Assembly: GCA_964546125.1 (NCBI GenBank)
Contig: CAZJIS010000092.1
Span: 1-5,266, forward strand
Source of the DNA: Phil1 sp964546125
Lineage (GTDB): Bacteria > Bacillota > Clostridia > Christensenellales > CAG-138
Direction of reading: 5' to 3'
DNA length: 5,266 bases
The position numbers and the translations under genes were made by a program. The notes beneath the pieces were generated by a model. The model was not told where the DNA came from. It did no database searches and was given only the letters and a program-made list of their open reading frames with translations. Shown piece by piece: positions 4,589-5,266 of the stretch (its first letter is position 1; every line of letters starts with the position of its first letter).

Positions 4589-5266
4589 TCAATGCAAAGG
4601 GGCCATTGCATCGTTTGCGTCTTTCACCCTTCCTGCAAAAAACACCTTGAGCACCAAGCCAAGCCCAACCAACAAGGCCCACGCAAATACCGCCCACGGG
4701 ATGGCGGCTTGCGTTAACCCGATTTGCGGCGCCAGCAGAGGGATGGCAAGCGCCCCGGCCGTTATGGCGAGCGCAAAGGGTAAGGCTCTTTTGGCCGCTT
4801 GCAGAAGAATGCTCCTTTGAATTTGGGCTGCGTTGGGCCTGAACGTCAAGATCAACGCCGGCAGCGCTTCGCAGATGATAGAATAAATGCTAAGCTGCAA
4901 AGGCTCAAAGGGGTAACGGGTCTTCGTCAACGCGCAGATCAACGACAGGAAAAACGAAAAACAAGTCTTTGTTAAAAAGAATTCCGCAACGCGCCCGATG
5001 TTGTTTACCACACGCCGCCCTTCGCTCACGATGTCAGGCAGCGCCGAAAAACTGTTGTCCATCAGCACCAACCGCGCTACGCGGCGGGAAGCGTCGCAGC
5101 CCGAAGCCAGCGCAATACCGCAATCCGCCTGGCGGATGGCCAGCACATCGTTTACTCCATCCCCAAGCATGGCCACGGTATGCCCATCCTTTTGCAGAGC
5201 CACAACAAACTGCCTTTTCTGTTCAGGGGAAACCCGGCCGAATACAGAGCAAAGCTTTAAGGCTTC
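4589..5266 (-). CDS. CtpE-like cation-transporting P-type ATPase, C-terminal part only
   Basis: The last 225 residues of a P-type ATPase whose N-terminal two thirds lie beyond the right edge; the frame is open to the last base. Visible parts: FGRVSPEQK (9-17) and MLGDGVNDVLAIRQADCGIALASG (33-55), the conserved end of the P domain, whose GDGVND aspartates bind Mg2+; then a hinge helix EGRRVVNNIGRVAEFFLTKT (82-101) and hydrophobic segments at about 95-113, 123-141, 162-179 and 187-209. The ADCGIALASG...RRVARLVLMDNSF pattern resembles the CtpE/HAD-IC group, whose mycobacterial member is a calcium transporter; the cation here is inferred only. The stop is TGA at 4591-4589. Phosphorylation (DKTG) and metal-site residues are not in view. 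An in-frame GTG at 5203 is internal. Base composition is visibly less GC-rich than the neighbouring genes. Confidence 0.9.
   Translation of the reverse strand, partial: EALKLCSVFGRVSPEQKRQFVVALQKDGHTVAMLGDGVNDVLAIRQADCGIALASGCDASRRVARLVLMDNSFSALPDIVSEGRRVVNNIGRVAEFFLTKTCFSFFLSLICALTKTRYPFEPLQLSIYSIICEALPALILTFRPNAAQIQRSILLQAAKRALPFALAITAGALAIPLLAPQIGLTQAAIPWAVFAWALLVGLGLVLKVFFAGRVKDANDAMAPLH

Noticed and set aside
5201..5203. GTG start for a short separate protein in the ATPase region
   Set aside because: The frame stays open to the window edge and the residues upstream (FGRVSPEQK) belong to the conserved P domain, so the GTG is an internal valine.

Overview
The window looks like chromosomal DNA from a GC-rich member of the Bacillota, probably class Clostridia. 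This is an inference from strong AGGAGG-type ribosome binding sites, sigma-A-like TTGNCA/TATAAT promoters, a c-di-GMP-I (GEMM-I) type riboswitch, and the families present (SatP-type acetate transporter, clostridial-type PH-domain protein, zinc-ribbon membrane protein, CtpE-like P-type ATPase). No plasmid, phage, IS, CRISPR, tRNA or rRNA signal was seen.

Layout. On the + strand, a left-truncated acetate/succinate transporter gene (1-552) is followed by a complete CMP/dCMP-type deaminase gene (624-1091). All other genes are on the - strand: a PH-domain protein (1112-1555) convergent with the deaminase, a two-repeat YdcZ-type DMT transporter (1666-2529), a zinc-ribbon membrane protein (2624-3088), a secreted transglutaminase-like protein (3277-4233), and the C-terminal part of a P-type cation ATPase that runs off the right edge (4589-5266). 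The genes do not form an obvious pathway. Most - strand genes appear to be single transcription units: a promoter is visible before the PH-domain, YdcZ, zinc-ribbon and transglutaminase genes, and a clear intrinsic terminator follows the zinc-ribbon gene.

The most interesting unit is the transglutaminase gene. A near-consensus promoter (TTGACA, 18 bp, TATAAT) drives a leader of about 180 nt. The leader holds what I read as a c-di-GMP class I riboswitch: a GGCACA segment, a 6-bp P2 hairpin, GTCGCAAAGC, a CCTAAA/CATGG tetraloop-receptor pair, and a GGCAGCCAGTTGCCG 3' end. A run of seven U follows a stem that closes the aptamer. The gene product has a signal peptide and a Cys-His-Asp triad. A second messenger of the motile/sessile switch therefore probably controls an exported transglutaminase/protease-fold protein. 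Secondary points are a calcium-loop-like DVDGDGIPD tail on the PH-domain protein, and palindromes placed over two promoters.
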